Assembly (NCBI GenBank): GCA_013368375.1
Contig: JAACJP010000046.1
Coordinates: 62,001 to 126,000, forward strand
Direction: 5' to 3'
Length of the DNA stretch: 64,000 nucleotides
DNA from: Tricholomella constricta
Taxonomy: Eukaryota; Basidiomycota; Agaricomycetes; Agaricales; Lyophyllaceae
Of this stretch, positions 29,901 through 41,281 are shown piece by piece. The notes under the pieces were generated by a model that saw only the letters and a list, made by a program, of their open reading frames with translations, searched no databases and was not told the origin of the DNA. The first letter of the stretch is position 1. Each line of letters starts with the position of its first letter. Made by a program: the position numbers and the translations under genes.

Positions 29901-31445
29901 TATCCCAAGAAAGGGTTCGAACAGGATCATAATTCGTTCAACAACCGCATCATCATACCCCCCGAACGATTGAACGCGGCCCTAATACTGAACGAGGAGC
30001 TCCTACTAAACAACATCCGGAACACACCCCAAGACGAATTCTTCGAGAGACACGCACCCAAACCCGGAGATGAGACCTCCGCGTTCTCCCTATCCGATGA
30101 TGGCAAACTACTCCTTCGCGACGGAAGAATCTACGTACCGGACCATCCCAGATTACGCCTCGACATCCTACAGCAACATCACGACCACAAACTGCGCGGA
30201 CATCCAGGGATCAGAAAGACCACACAACTCATCATGAGGACTTATTTCTGGCCCGGATTAAGGAAGGAGGTCACTCGATACGTCCGAAGCTGTTATACCT
30301 GTAAAAGAGCGAAGGTCCCACGCCATAGCCCATACGGACTATTGAAACCACTCCAGATTGGGCGAAGGGCGTGGGCCTCCATATCCATGGACCACATTGT
30401 AGAACTACCGGAATCGGATGGGTACGACGCCATACTGGTCGTAGTATGCCGCCTCACCAAGCAAGGCATCTTCATACCCTGTCACACAACGGACACAGCA
30501 AAGGAACTTGCTCAACTATTCTTGGAACATGTCTTCTCCAAGCACGGACTGCCTGACGACATCATATCGGACAGGGGCACCCTCTTCGTCTCCCGTTTCT
30601 GGAGCTCGCTGTGTAAAGCCCTGGACATTAAATCGAACCTTTCGACCGCGTATCACCCGGAGACCGACGGCCAGACGGAACGAGTAAATCAGACACTGGA
30701 ACAGTACCTCCGGATATACGTGAACTACCTCCAGACCAACTGGCGAACACAGCTCCCACTGGCGGAATTCACGTATAACAATACGACCCATTCGACCACG
30801 GGAGTCTCTCCTTTCTTTGCGAACAAGGGTTATCACCCCCGCCTGACAATCTCTATAAAAGACATACCGGCAAAGGAAGCCCAGGAGGTAGCCGTAGACC
30901 TCCGGACCCTCCAGGACTACCTCCGCCAAGAGATAGAGATCGCAAACGAAGCCTACAAACGATTCGCGGACAAGAAACGGGACCCTACACCAGATTGGGC
31001 TGTAGGAACGAAGGTATGGCTCGATTGCCGGAACATCAAAACGAAACGCCCCTCCAAAAAGCTGGACCACCGGAGACTGGGCCCCTTCAAAATCCTACAG
31101 AAGATCTCCAGCCACGCGTATCGACTGGAACTACCTCCGACACTGAAGGGAATTCACAATGTGTTCCACGTCAAGTTACTCGAAAAACACGAACACGAGA
31201 ACTTCCCAGGACGATCAAAGCCACCTCCGCAGACAATCGAAATCGAGGGCGAGGAGCACTACGAAGTAGAACGAATCCTAGACTCCCGAACACGAGGGAA
31301 ACACGTGCTCTACTTGGTACGATGGGAAGGATATGGCCCTGAGGACGACACATGGGAACCAGCAGGAAACATAGAGGGAGCAAAAGACATGGCCCTCGAA
31401 TTCCATCGTCTATTCCCAAGGAAACCACGAGACCCCACAATCTAG
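26947..31445 (+). CDS. pol polyprotein of gypsy B: two protease-like modules, RT, RNase H, integrase, chromodomain
   Basis: Open in the -1 frame from the slip site; the first ATG is at 27165, inside the first protease-like module, so fusion to Gag is likely. Counting from that ATG: a second module has DSGA near residue 148, RT YLDD at about 642-645, RNase H ECDASDFAIAG, integrase zinc part HPGIRKTTQLIM..CYTCKRAK, core MDHIVELPES, ISDRGTLF and YHPETDGQTERVNQ, and a C-terminal chromodomain YEVERILDSRTRG..WEPAGN. The first module has N-S-G-A (AAC at 27141-27143) instead of D-S-G-A, while C keeps Asp there. Otherwise intact. Confidence 0.93.
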
Positions 31446-31652
31446 AATCCGACGGAATTCACGCACTTCACGAAATTTATGAAAAGCCCCTTCAAGAAAA
31501 CGATTTTTATCACAAAATGTATTTCGAACACCGGGACAAAGACAGTACAAGAAAAAAAGAAAACACCAAGGAAAAAGAATTAACGAACTTCAGATGTAAA
31601 TATTCAACAAAAAGAAAGCAAAGAAGGTCCTAGACACCACCAAGAAGACCGA
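31446..31652. other. spacer between pol stop and antisense-gene stop in B
   Basis: About 200 bp, A-rich on the plus strand, containing the converging ends of pol (+) and the antisense gene (-). No other feature seen. Confidence 0.6.
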
Positions 31653-33667
31653 CTAATCAATGCGACGACGTTTGGACGGACCCGCGCTCGGAGTGGAACC
31701 CTCCCCGCGACCAAACCCGACCTCCCCATCCAATTCCCCCTCCAACGGACGCATCGAAGCAATATCCTGCTCATCGTCGGCGATTAATTGGGATCGAGAC
31801 ACGAAGTCCGCAAGGGCGTCTTCACGAGTGAGCGAAGTGCGGTGCAAAGCAAGGAAATGATCGAACGCAGGGAAGAGTACCTCGGGGTCGACGGGAGGGG
31901 GGAAGAGCTCGAGGAGCGAATGCCGCTCCAGGACCTTATGGGCAGCGTCGACAATATCCCGGGCCGGCGACACCTCCATCTCGACAAGGGCGCGACGCAA
32001 GGCACCGTCGGCGACAAACATGTCCGACGCAAAAGCGGTACGCGCAAGTTCAAGGGCTATGACAAACTCAGACAACGAGAGAGGAACGACACGAATCAAA
32101 AAACTCACCGTCGACACGAACGCGAAGGTCCAAGGCATGACCACGCCAATGGTCCCGGACCTCCTGAAGATGGACGACGTGCCCCTGAAGACCCGCTACC
32201 TCATCCTCGAGACCCGCAACCTGCATCCGCAGATCCTCAACCTCAGCGTCACGATCGACGTCGACGACCTCCACGGCACGCGATGTCTGCGCCTGCAGAT
32301 GAAGAAGGCGTTCACGCTCGTCGGCGAGTTGGGATAGGACTCCGTGAAAACGACCTTTGTGGCGTTCACCCTCGACCTCGAGGCGCTCGACCTGGGAGGA
32401 AAGGGCCTGAGCACGCGCGACCTCCTGGTCGTAGAGACGCTGGAGACGGAGGAACGCTTCCGGCGAAGGAACGGAAGGAGCAGGGGTAGCGAGGGGGGAC
32501 GACAGCAACATGGAGGGAGGGCAGGACTGCAGGGCTGGCGATGGCGAAACTGAATTGGACGAGCTCTTTAAAAAGAGAGGTTCGTCAGGGGTCGTATCGG
32601 GGGACACCGCACGCGTAGCGCCCGACAAAGGAGGAACCAAAAGAGGAGAAGTCGGCGCCGCAGGAGAAAGGGAGGGGGAACGAGGCAAAGGACGCCCCCT
32701 AGACCCCTGCAGACCAGACCGCATACCCCCACGACCAACAGACGCTAATTTTCGACCCTGTCCTCGGGTACCACGAAAGATAGCACGCGCAGGCGGAGCA
32801 CGGCTAAGGCGAACGGCGGCCTCGTCCCCAGAAGAAGAAGAAAGGGAAAGGACCTCCGTAGAAGGCACGGAGACAAGAGAGGAGTCGAAGGAGGGGGACG
32901 CCACACGCAAGATACGACGGATAGCGGAAAAGGACATAGCGACGCCGGTGCGGGAGAAGGAAAAACCTTCGGTACGGGTCCGCAACCACGCCAAGGGGAT
33001 CGCCAATTCCCTAGATGCCACCTCTAGACCATGGTCAAGCGACAGGGAGCACAAGGCGTGCGCCGCGCGGCAATCGACGCAGGGCAAGGTCCCACGAAGA
33101 CGAACCTCCTGAAAACGGCAAGACTGATGACGACCCCGACACCGATCACACTAGCAAAGAGCCAAAAAAGAGAATCAGCGGAAGGATCCAGCCCGATCGC
33201 GAACGAAAGACGATACTTACCGGTCCGTGCGCCTCACACCAAGCCAAAGAGGGAGGAACCCGCACAGCGGTACGCATCACCTCCGCCAGAACCGCATCTG
33301 TCAAGAGGGGCCCCCAAGACAATGAAGTCGCCGCCGGACGCGACACGGGATCACTGGAAAATTCGAAAAGGGCCTCCGGAGTGGTCGAACGGGGGCGACG
33401 GATCTGCGGAGCCCTGACCGGAAGACGAATAACCAGTCGAGGGAAGGAGGGCGTAGGAGGAACGGGGGAAGAACTGGGGACGGCCCCGACGCTTCCATCT
33501 CGGAGAACGGCGATCCCAGGGAGAGAAGGAGTAGGGGAGACGGGTCGGGGCATGTCCAAGAACGCGACGCGCGCCCGATCTTCTTCGGATAAACGCGCCA
33601 ACTCTTGATCGCGCAAAATTTGGGCAGCGGAGGCAGACGGTGCAAATTCTCGATTGAAGACCGACAT
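31653..33667 (-). CDS. three-exon antisense gene of gypsy B, 616 residues
   Basis: Exons 33667-33221, 33108-32109 and 32056-31653 (447+1000+404 nt), with GT..AG introns and matching phases. The product starts MSVFNREFAPS. It contains LPCVDCRAAHALCSLSL (a small Cys cluster), then IPLAWLRTRTEGFSFSRTG. A long Ser/Pro/Arg-rich middle follows, then a coiled-coil stretch (LQRLYDQEVARAQALSSQVE, LEDEVAGLQGHVVHLQEV). The last exon codes LARTAFASDMFVADGALRRA and ends in a basic, NLS-like KRRRID. Transcription would run against gag-pol. Element C encodes the same protein with the same exon plan. No known family recognised; a coiled-coil regulator is possible but unproven. Confidence 0.78.
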
Positions 33668-33889
33668 GGAGATGATAAAAAGAAATTAGAGGAGAAAAAA
33701 CAACCAGAGCTCTCCTCTTTTTCGATCTCCGAGATCCTCCAAATCACCCACATGGACCCACAATCGACCTAGACCCGCACGTGCCCCTCACGTGACCGCG
33801 CGCGACCCAGAAAGAAAAACAACCGCCACACTATCCGTATTCGAACATCTCCCCGCGTCTCAGTGGCTCGACGCTTGAGGAGGGGGTAA
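33668..33889. other. upstream region of the antisense gene, and polypurine tract of B
   Basis: Non-coding stretch between the antisense ATG and the 3' LTR. It must hold the antisense promoter. It ends in a purine-rich run (GAGGAGGGGGTAA) directly before the LTR, the expected polypurine tract of the sense element. Confidence 0.6.
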
Positions 33890-34248
33890 TGTCACGACCG
33901 CCCCTAACAACCACCCCTAAAATCACATCCCACTACGCTTTCCCACGCCTACCCACTGTATATAACATGACACCACTTCTTTCCAGACTCTTCACCTCGA
34001 TATTACCTATTGTTAAGACTAGTTCTCGATTCTCGTTCTCGTTTCTCTCTCTCTCTCTCAATCTATTTGGCTTCACACCCGTATCACTTGAGCTCGTTCG
34101 TTCGAATCAGCCCCGGTGAACACCTCCGTCAACGCTCACGACCTCCGAATACTCCTTCGTAGGCCGTCTTCCTTGACGGACGTCAGGCCTGTCCGCTTCG
34201 GTGGTTCCAGAATAACTCTGTAACCGGCGTGCTACACAGGTCCTAACA
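33890..34248 (+). repeat. 3' LTR of gypsy B
   Basis: 359 bp, no difference from the 5' LTR found by eye. GTTTG duplication follows at 34249-34253. Confidence 0.95.
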
Positions 34249-34253
34249 GTTTG

Positions 34254-36423
34254 GAGGCGTGGTGGGTAGAGGGTAAGTATCCCGAAGAACCGCAGCACCC
34301 TCAGGAGTAGCGACAGCGATCCAAAGAGTCCGCCGGAACGTGGTCGAAGTTCCGCGTACGTCTAGAATCTGAACCTCCGGCATTTCTCTAGCTGCAGCTC
34401 GTACGGATTCCTCGACGACTTTTAGCGGCGTGGAAAGAGGGAAGGCCGTCGAACGAAGGTATGGCGGGTCAAGACAGACGGGAGCGGCGACCTCGAGTTT
34501 GTCGGCCGTCATAGGCACCTCATTCGCAATTGCCGGCACGGGGTCAAGGTCCATGGGGGAATGTGCCCGCGAGGTCTCAGATCCTAACGAGATCGGGGAG
34601 TCTTCGTCGTCTACTCTTTGCGGTTTGACGATACTCGACAGGAAGGCAAGGATCTCTTCTGCTGTGCGAAGAGTCTTGTCGCCTTCCTCCTCGACTCGCA
34701 TTCCCGACGCTTCGTCTTCGGACCGAACAATAGGAGGGTCGTTCGCGGGAGGGGGACGGTCGTCGGTGGCCGCGAGAGGAGTGACCTCGGTGACGGGGCC
34801 CGGTGCCGCTACCTGTTCACCCGTCTTTTCGATGGCGCGCGCAGGCAGCTGTTCCGCTCTGGGAGGCTCCGCTACTCTTCCTACGTCCGAACGCTTAGGA
34901 TCTCGTGTGAAGTACACCCATCGTGAGGATTTCAGCTGGTGCTCGCTGTTCACCGTCCAGTATTCCACGTTCGGGGCGGGTAGGCCAAAGACCTTCACGT
35001 CCGTCGTCAGGCCCTCGGGAACGGGGAGCTCAGAGTCGGTAGATAACTCTCGCCAGAATTCCCGATCGTAATAGGTATACTCGAAGTCGGTGTCTTTGTT
35101 CTTCCCAACCTGGACCCAACAGCCCTCCGAATCCTCTTCCCACTTGGTCCATTTACCCGCTAGTCCCTGCGCACTTTTTACCGGGGGTGGTTTTAACCAG
35201 GCGCCTCGGTTGTCGAAGAGTTCGACGAAGTCGGGTGGTGGCGCTAAGAATTTAGGGTTGGGTGGAACCCGTCGTTTGATTCTCGTTTCTTCGGGGATTT
35301 CATCAGAGGCAGCTCTGGGCGAGAAGGGGCGCGGGGACTCGGGGCGGAACGTCCATAGTCCTGTTCGTTCTCCCGGCCATCCCTGTCGTGTAGCCGATGA
35401 CTCTTCTCGATGTTCTTTCCGGACTAGCGGGGCGGGGTGCCGATACGGCGTTCGATACAGACACCGGGGGCTCCCATTGCGGATGGCGACGTGATCGTAA
35501 GGATTCACAGTTTCGGAGAGAACCCGTACGTCAGTGCCGCTCGTCCAGCTATCCCGGATGTCCGACGCGATTCCCGTAGTCCATCGGTCTAAAGGGTCGA
35601 GGCGATGAGCTATGAAACAGGGAACACCTTGGCTAAGGAGCCAGAGCGAATCTTGTTCTCGATTGCCGTTGATCCAGGCGCCCAGGAGGTCGTCGTTCGC
35701 GGCGGGGATCCCGTTTTCTCTCACAGCTGTAATGGAATCGCTCCAACTTCGAGCGACGAGTCGTCGAGCGAATTCCGTCCAAGCCGCCTTGTCCTTCAAA
35801 TTCCGCTGGACCTCGACGCCCACATCAACTGCTTCTTCCCATGACGTGATTCGGGCCAAGCTATCGATCTCACTTTTCAATGGACGAACGGGTCGGATAG
35901 TCCAGTAATTGGTGTAGGTGTTCTCCATCCTCGAGTAACTCCGCACAATCGCGTCGAGGGCATCGAGTCGTTTTCGTAGACGCGCGATGTACTCGGGCTT
36001 GACGTAGCCGGTGTTAGGCCCATCGCTATCCCACTGCCAGCATAGGATTTCGTACTCCGGGCAGTTTTCCCGTCTCTGATATCCCGCTTGTGGCCGAGGG
36101 ATGAAGCCCCGCCAGACTTGACCGTTCACCATTTGGGGTGAGACGGTGAAGTCATATCTCCCGAGATGTCCATCGAAGCGTCGTTGCGTACGATCCCTAA
36201 GGACGGCGTTCGCGAAGTCCTTGGGGACAACTCCGGGTAGGAAAGGGGTCTGAAAAGAGTTGGGGGACCAGGCTTCGACGTCTGGCTTCACCAACCGTCC
36301 GCACAATTGATTGATAGCGGGGAGTCGGAAAGCGAGGGAATCGTCTATGACGGGAGGTTCCTCGTAACCCGAATCGCTTGGGACTCGCGGGGTCCCGAAG
36401 GATCGGCTGTCGTATCCCATCAC
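34254..36423 (-). pseudogene. D accessory ORF, N-terminal 723 codons, interrupted by gypsy B
   Basis: Starts MMGYDSRSFGTPRVPSD at 36423, same strand as D gag-pol and 3' of it. It is rich in Trp, Arg and charged residues, with recognisable blocks such as RFDGHLGRYDFTVSPQMV, YEILCWQWDSDGPNTGY, YWTIRPVRPLKSEIDSL and AAWTEFARRLVARSW. The second half is Pro/Glu-rich and acidic. I recognise no catalytic motif. The frame runs through the B insertion to 23563 and, after undoing the inversion, to 10620 (+): about 1,050 codons in all. Its size and open frame argue for a real protein of D, perhaps structural or a second RNA-binding factor; function unknown. Confidence 0.75.
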
Positions 36424-36778
36424 GGCAAGAGGAATAAAAGGTCGGGAGGGGGATTCGGTTTCGGTTAAGACGCGTAGTCTCGGCTCTCGATGCTCAGAAA
36501 GGCTACCTTCTGTCGATTCACAGACACCTCAGTGCTGGCTCAGAATTCAGAAGTAGCCCAGCGAGGGACGCGACGGAGTAGGGCTCGAAGTTTGTTGTTT
36601 GATCAGCAAGACCGCAACTCTAAACGCTACTGTGGCGCAGGTACGGTTCAAGTGATCGTTGGTGATGGGACGTAATGGTACCGGTATGATTGGATGGTGT
36701 CAAAGCAAAAGTGAGGGACGCAAGGGAGAAGTAAAAGATTTTGATGGCGCGTTTGAAAACTTCTCAGGGGTTCTCAGA
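36424..36778. other. spacer between D pol and the accessory ORF
   Basis: About 355 bp between the integrase stop (36779) and the accessory ATG (36423). It probably holds the promoter or leader of the accessory ORF. No ORF of note and no repeat seen. Confidence 0.5.
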
Positions 36779-38494
36779 TTACTTAAGCTTTCTCATCACG
36801 TGATACTCGCGTTTGAGAGCGGGCGCGTTGCGTAAAGCGTATTCGGAGACCCAGCTGTCGTCGGCAGGTTCGAATCCCTTCCAGCGGATCAAATACATTC
36901 GTCGGTTTCCGTCCTTGCGGTTGGTGAGCTTATGTCCCAGGATGGCCTCAACTTCATACTCCTCCGAGGCCATGAAGTCGCGTGTAGGCGGTAAGGTGGT
37001 TCGCTCTCCGAATCGAGCATCCGAAGGAGTGTATTTTCGAAGGTGTTCCAGGTTGAAGATCGGGTGCATGGGATAAGAGTCGGGGAGTCTAAGGCGATAT
37101 ACCATAGGATTGACCTTCTCCATAACTTCGAAGGGCCCAATGCTACGTTGTATTAATTTTCTTCCCGTCCCTTCGACGTCTACGAGCTCCAAAGAATGAG
37201 GGTTCACCAGCGCGTAATCCCCTTCCTTGAGTTCTTCTACTGGGCGGCGTCCTTTGTTGTAGGCCTTAGCTTGTCTCTCCTGAGCTAAGATAACCGCATC
37301 ACGGGCGTTCTTTCTGTGGAGCTCTAGCTCTTCCAAGAATCCTTCGCTCTTCTGACTCGCCAAAAACGGTCTCCGTACGGGGTCCGCCGCGGGTACTACG
37401 ACGCCGGCGGTCGTTTGCGGCTTGTAACCCATGAGTAAGAAGTTGGGAGAATAGGTAGTGGTAGAATGTACAGCGGAGTTGTAGGCGTGCGCAAGGGCAG
37501 ACAACCACCTAGCCCAGGAGGTTCTGTCGTTAGCCACGTAGGCTCGCAGCATTTGCTCTAAGGTCGCGTTAAGGATTTCTGTTTGTCCGTCGGTCTGCGG
37601 ATGATGGGCCGACGATAGAGCCATTACACCGCCCTAGCTTTCTACTACGGATCTCCAAAAAGCGGTGGACCATCGTCGATCCCGGTCAGCGATGATTCGT
37701 TCGGGCAAACCGTAAACGTTCGCTATTTTCTCTACGAATATCCGGGCGAATCCTTCTTGTGACAACGTCTCATGAGTGGGTATGAATAGGCCGTATTTCG
37801 TGAGCTTATCAACGATAACTAGCACCGCGGTGTATTTCTGCTCTCTGGAGGGGGGAAGACCCGTGATAAGGTCAAGGGATACGGTCGCAAAGGGACGTGC
37901 AGGTACGTGCGCGGGTCTAAGTCCTCCCATTTTCTTCAGCCTACTGGTCTTAATCTTCTGACAGACATCGCATGAAGAGACGAAGTCGTGGGCGTCTTTA
38001 GCCATCGTAGACCAGAAGAATAGTTCTTTTAATCGGAGTAATAGTCTTCTCGTCCCTTCGTGCGCGCCTTCGAAAGGGGATTCGTGTATCCATTTCAAGA
38101 TAAATCCGATTTCACTCCTTGGTACACATAGTCTAGTGTTCCAATCAGCGTCGATGAAGTAAAGGAGCCCGTTGCTTCCTCGCTGAAATCGGGAAGGGGT
38201 GAGGACCTTTTGGGCGTTAGGAACTTCCTCAGGATATTTACTTGCGAGGTGAGAGTCTTCAGGGTAAGCTTTACGGAACCGCTCGACGAGGTCAGGGTGC
38301 ATTGAGACTAGGAGATGAGATTTCTTGCTCCAGCTATCATCCAGAGTCTCTAGAGGCACTTTGACTCCAGCTGGGTAAGTCCAGTGATCCCCGTTAGAGA
38401 AGGGGAGACCCTCGCGGACGGATTCATGGCCTTCCACCAGCTCGCTCTGCCGGTTAGCTGTCGCGTCACCGTCGCAGAGGTCATTCTCCCGCAG
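36779..38494 (-). pseudogene. 3' part of D pol: integrase and chromodomain, with a nonsense codon
   Basis: Continues D pol after the C insertion: ..AEAN before C joins LRENDLCDGDAT after it without a frame change. The integrase zinc part is HESPFEGAHEGTRRLLLRLK..CDVCQKIKTS; the core has VSLDLITGLPPS, RIIADRDRRW and SSAHHPQTDGQTE. The chromodomain is YEVEAILGHKLTNRKDG..KGFEPADDSWVSE. A TAG at 37634-37636 interrupts the frame between FWRSVVES and GGVMALSS where the family usually has Leu. This single stop would truncate the integrase, so this copy is not autonomous. Confidence 0.88.
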
Positions 38495-38499
38495 GTTTG

Positions 38500-38846
38500 T
38501 GTTAGGACCTGTGTAGCACGCCGGTTACAGAGTTATTCTGGAACCACCGAAGCGGACAGGCCTGACGTCCGTCAAGGAAGACGGCCTACGAAGGAGTATT
38601 CGGAGGTCGTGAGCGTCGACGGAGGTGTTCACCGGGGCTGATTCGAACGAACGAGCTCAAGTGATACGGGTGTGAAGCCAAATAGATTGAGAGAGAGAGA
38701 GAGAAACGAGAACGAGAATCGAGAACTAGTCTTAACAATAGGTAATATCGAGGTAAGGAGTCTGAAAAGAAGTGGTGCCATCATATATACGGTGGACGTG
38801 CGTGGGAAAGCGTAAGTGATTGCGAGTTTTAGGGGCGGTCGTGACA
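38500..38846 (-). repeat. 3' LTR of gypsy C
   Basis: 347 bp; starts TGTTAGGACC and ends GTCGTGACA on the plus strand. The R-U5 part matches B almost base for base, whereas the U3 end differs in sequence and is 12 bp shorter. Confidence 0.95.
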
Positions 38847-39068
38847 TTACCCCCTTCTCAAGCGTCGAGCCACTGAGACGCGGAAAAGGAAATGTTCGAA
38901 TACGGGGAGTGTGGCGGTTATTCTCCTTTCTGGGTCGCGCGCGGTCACGTGAGGGGCACGTGTCGGTCTCGGTTGTAGGTCCTTGTGGGTGTTTTTGAGG
39001 ATCTCGGAGATCGAAAGAGAAAAAACTTAGGTTGTTTGTTCCTCCTCCATCTTCTCTTCGTCCTGCTC

Positions 39069-41048
39069 ATGTCGTCCTTCAATCTCGATATCGCGGCCCC
39101 CGCCTCCGTTGACCCTAGCACGATTTTGCGCGATTCCGAGTTGGCGCAGCTGTCCGTCGAAGATCGGGCGCGTGTGGCGTTCCTTGGCGTACCCCGACCC
39201 GTTTCCCCGACGTCCTCTCTTCCTGGGATCGTCACACTTGTCGATGGGAGTGTCGGGGCGGTCCCCGAATCTTCTCCCGCACCTCCCTCAATTCCCGATC
39301 ATCGGCTGGTCATCCGTCTGCCGGTTCGATCTCGACAGATCCGGCGTCCTCGTTCCTCCACTCCAGAGGTTGAGTTCGAACCGGCCAGCGATCCTGTGTC
39401 GCGTCCGGCGGCGACTTCGTTGTCCTGGGGGTCCCTTTTGACGGATGAGCTGTTGGCGGAGATCCTGCGTACCGCTGTGCGGGTTCCCCCTTCCTTGGCG
39501 TGGTGTGAGACGCATGCACCGGTAAGTGTTGCCCTTTTTCTGCGATCGATTGTTGATTCCATTTTGGGGTCTTCGTTAGTGTGATCGTTGTCGGGAGCGT
39601 CGGCTGTCCTGTCGATTTCAGGAGGTCCGTCTTCGCGGGACCCTGCCCTGTGTCGACTGCCGTGCGGCACACTCCCTGTGTTCGCTTTCGTTGGAGCATG
39701 GCCTAGAAGTGGCCGCTAGGCAGTTGGGGATTCCCTTGGCGTGGTTGCGCTCTCGTGCGGAAGGCTTTGCTTTCTCTCGCACTGGCGTCGCGATGTCCTT
39801 TACCAGTATCCGTCGCGCCTTGCGTTTACCGCTCCCCCCTCCTCTTCCTGTTGTTTCCACATCCCCTGAAGGGTCCGGTGCTGTTCCTCCTCCTCGTGCT
39901 CCCCCGCCTCGCGCCTTTTTTCGCGGTACGCGAGGCCAGGGTCGAAAGTCTGTGCCTGTTGGCCGTAGGGGTGCGCGCTTGTCCGTTCAGGAGGTGCGCT
40001 CTTCGCCTATCCCTGGCCCTTCTCCCTCCTCCTCCCGCGATAGTTCGGTTTCGCTTGTCCCCGTTCGTCGTTCTGGGCCCATTGTGCGCACCGAGTCTCC
40101 GGATTCCCCCATCGCCGGCCCTTCGGAGCCTCTCTTTTTAAAAGGGTCATCCTCCTCAGGCTCTTCTTCACCCGTTTTGCCCTCTTCCCCCCCCGCCATG
40201 TTGATTTCGACCCCCCCTGCTGCTCCGGTTCCCTCCCCTCCCTCGTCTGAGGAGTACCTCCGTCTTCAACGTCTCTATGACCAGGAGGTCGCGCGCGCGC
40301 AGGCCCTCTCTGTTCAAGTCGAGCTTCTCCGGGTCGAGGGTCAACGTGCCAAGTCCCATCTTCGTGGCGTATTGGCCGACTTCACCGATGAACGTGAGCG
40401 TTTCCTTCATCTGCAGGCGCAGACTTCGGAGGTCGTAGACGTCGATCGTGACGCGGAGGTTGAGGATCTTCGGATGGAGGTGTCGGTTCTTCAGGATGAG
40501 GTTGCTGGTTTGCAGGGGCACGTTGTCCACCTTCAGGAGGTTAGGGATCATTGGCGTGGTCACGCCTTGGACCTCCGTACTCGCGTTGACGGTGAGTTTC
40601 GATTCCCTTCATTTTCTCCTTCTTGTTTCTAAGACTTTTCGTAGCCCTCGACCTTGCGCGTACCGCCTTCGCGTCCGATATGTATATCGCGGATGGTGCT
40701 TTGCGTCGCACCCTCGTCGAGTTGGAGGCGTCGCCAGTCCGAAGTATCATCGATGGCGCCCACAAGATTCTTGAGCGGCACTCGCTCCTGGAGCTGTTCC
40801 GCCCCCCCGTCGATCCCGAGTCGCCGTTCCCCGCGTTCGAGCATTTCCTTGCTCTTCATCGCCCTTCTCTTACTCGCGAAGGTGCCTTGGCGGAGTTCGT
40901 ATCTCAGTCTCAGTTGATCGCTGACAACGAGCAGGACATTGCGTCGATGCGTCCCCTGGAGATAGGGTTGGTTGGGGAGGTGGGGGGTGATCGTGAGGGC
41001 GGTTCTTCTTCCAGTGCGGGTCCCTCTAAGCGTCGTCGCATCGAGTAG
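39069..41048 (+). CDS. three-exon antisense gene of gypsy C, 608 residues
   Basis: Exons 39069-39521, 39622-40591 and 40645-41048 (453+970+404 nt), introns GT..AG, phases matching. The product begins MSSFNLDIAAPASVDPS and shares with B the blocks ELAxLSxEDRARVAFL, RPAATSLSWG, VRVPPSLAWCE, LPCVDCRAAHSLC, FRGTRGQGRK, LQRLYDQEVARAQAL and VVHLQEVRDHWRGHALDLR. It also shares the final KRRRIE. Last exon length (404 nt) is identical in B and C. Overall similarity to B is clearly lower than for pol, yet both frames stay open and both introns are kept, as expected for a protein under selection. Function unknown. Confidence 0.78.
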
Positions 41049-41281
41049 TCGGTCCCTTCTGCAGCGTCTTGGCCTGCATTTATTTTTTTGCTGAATATTT
41101 ACAGTCCGGAGTTCGTTCGTTTGTTTTTTTTTTTTTTTTTTTTTTCTTTTTTCTTGATATTTTTTCTTTGTGTGATATTGTTGCGCTGGTGGTTGAATAC
41201 ATATAGTAGAGTTTAGTCTTGGGAAAATTTGCATAATTTTCATGATGTGTTGGTGTGCGTGAGTGTTCGCCGAGTGTCTTT
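41049..41281. other. spacer between antisense-gene stop and pol stop in C
   Basis: Converging 3' ends of the antisense gene (+) and pol (-). It includes a run of about 22 T at 41124-41145 and an AT-rich flank; no coding feature. Confidence 0.6.
41124..41145. repeat. poly-T tract
   Basis: About 22 consecutive T on the plus strand, just downstream of the antisense gene in C. The corresponding spacer in B has short A-rich patches but no such run. Confidence 0.9.

Larger units (their letters stand above)
23730..34248 (+). mobile_element. Ty3/gypsy chromovirus B, complete, nested in D's accessory ORF
   Basis: A 10.5-kb element in plus orientation with 359-bp LTRs (23730-24088 and 33890-34248) that look identical, and GTTTG duplications at 23725-23729 and 34249-34253. 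Order: gag, -1 frameshift site, pol, then a three-exon antisense gene before the 3' LTR. It is inserted opposite to D. The same family as C, with a different U3 and antisense region. Confidence 0.95.

Noticed and set aside
27500..30600. Long open frames antisense to pol in B (and the same in C, 42-45 kb)
   Set aside because: Mirror frames of biased coding sequence without introns, starts or domains. Only the antisense frames beyond pol form a consistent spliced gene.
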